DNA of 5,713 nucleotides from WGMI01 sp041739275 (GTDB lineage: Bacteria > Bacteroidota > Bacteroidia > Flavobacteriales > Schleiferiaceae): positions 1 through 5,713 of the forward strand of contig JBGSOF010000026.1 in assembly GCA_041739275.1 (NCBI GenBank), given 5' to 3'. This document shows, one piece after another, positions 5,324 through 5,713 of this stretch; positions within the stretch are counted from its first letter, which is position 1, and every line of letters begins with the position of its first letter. Below the pieces are notes generated by a model. That model was given only the letters and a program-made list of their open reading frames with translations, searched no databases and was not told the DNA's origin. The position numbers and the translations under genes are program-made.

Positions 5324-5713
5324 GGGGGGATATTAGAAGTCGGTTTCAACCGAGGTGGGATCCGACGCCTTTTACCCTAGAATTGGATCGGGTGCTGAAC
5401 GCTTTGGATTTGTCTGAACTCGAGGTGGAGCAGTTCCATTGGGAAGCTCCGAGTTACCGCATGACATTCTCGGACGCCGACTTTGACGCGGCCGTGCAGA
5501 TCTGTAATGGAGAGCCTGCGTGTATTTGCGACATCAGCCACTATCACGCTCCTGACCATGGAGCCGGTTGCGAGAATGCGCTGTATTGGTACCACCCGGA
5601 CTATTTGGGGAATACGGAGATGGTCACCGACCGTTGGGGCGGGGTGTATCAGTTCTTCCACTACTCGGCGTTTGGAGAGGTGCTGGCGCAGCGGCATGCG
5701 TATACGGGGAGCT
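5320..5713 (+). CDS. RHS repeat-associated core protein, cut by the right window edge
   Basis: The frame is open from 5290 to the window edge without a stop. The most likely start is GTG 5320, whose GTGA overlaps the stop of the PLD-like gene and suggests translational coupling; ATG 5461 is an alternative. From GTG, 131 residues are visible. Residues 89-125 (YWYHPDYLGNTEMVTD, then GGVYQFFHYSAFGEVLAQ) are the opening of the RHS repeat-associated core domain, the conserved segment just before the variable C-terminal tip of RHS/YD-repeat proteins. Residues 1-87 are not recognised; they contain four cysteines (62, 68, 70, 84). Full RHS proteins are usually over 1000 residues with many YD repeats and an export signal before the core. 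Here there is room for none, so this is either an orphan RHS C-terminal module or a remnant. The tip, which could be a toxin, lies outside the window. Confidence 0.75.
   Translation, partial: MRGDIRSRFQPRWDPTPFTLELDRVLNALDLSELEVEQFHWEAPSYRMTFSDADFDAAVQICNGEPACICDISHYHAPDHGAGCENALYWYHPDYLGNTEMVTDRWGGVYQFFHYSAFGEVLAQRHAYTGS

Noticed and set aside
5377..5697. 106-residue minus-strand reading frame at the right edge
   Set aside because: It is antisense to the RHS core segment, which is recognisable on the plus strand.

Overview
The window reads as Bacteroidota chromosomal DNA, most likely from the Flavobacteriales. Four things support this: a type IX secretion (T9SS) cargo protein with PKD domains and a gliding-motility type C-terminal domain; a class II HMG-CoA reductase directly followed by a GYDIA-family GHMP kinase; two copies of the TAnnTTTG promoter box typical of this phylum; and a bacteroidete-style RHS core segment. 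GC content is moderate (about half by eye), higher than in Flavobacterium itself, so a Cryomorphaceae/Schleiferiaceae-like lineage is possible. The genus cannot be named from this sequence.

Layout. Positions 1-388 are non-coding. They hold two in-register copies of a structured repeat (period 161 bp, first 100 bp identical), a further hairpin, and a promoter box just before the first gene. Positions 389-2645 form a two-gene operon on the plus strand: mvaA-like HMG-CoA reductase, then a 4-nt gap, then the GYDIA kinase with a TTG start. This pair belongs to the mevalonate route to isoprenoids: the reductase makes (or interconverts) mevalonate, and the kinase is a plausible but unproven mevalonate-pathway kinase.

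A second promoter box at 2687-2694 sits almost on top of the GTG start of a 713-residue secreted T9SS protein (2702-4843). A 36-nt gap follows, then a small single-HKD phospholipase D-like protein (ATG at 4880, ends 5323). Its stop overlaps, as GTGA, the start of a reading frame that runs off the right edge and encodes an RHS core segment.

All genes are on the plus strand. No tRNA, rRNA, insertion sequence or CRISPR array was seen. The parts most worth a second look are the duplicated structured repeat and the PLD-RHS coupling. No clearly new biological system could be demonstrated from the sequence alone.
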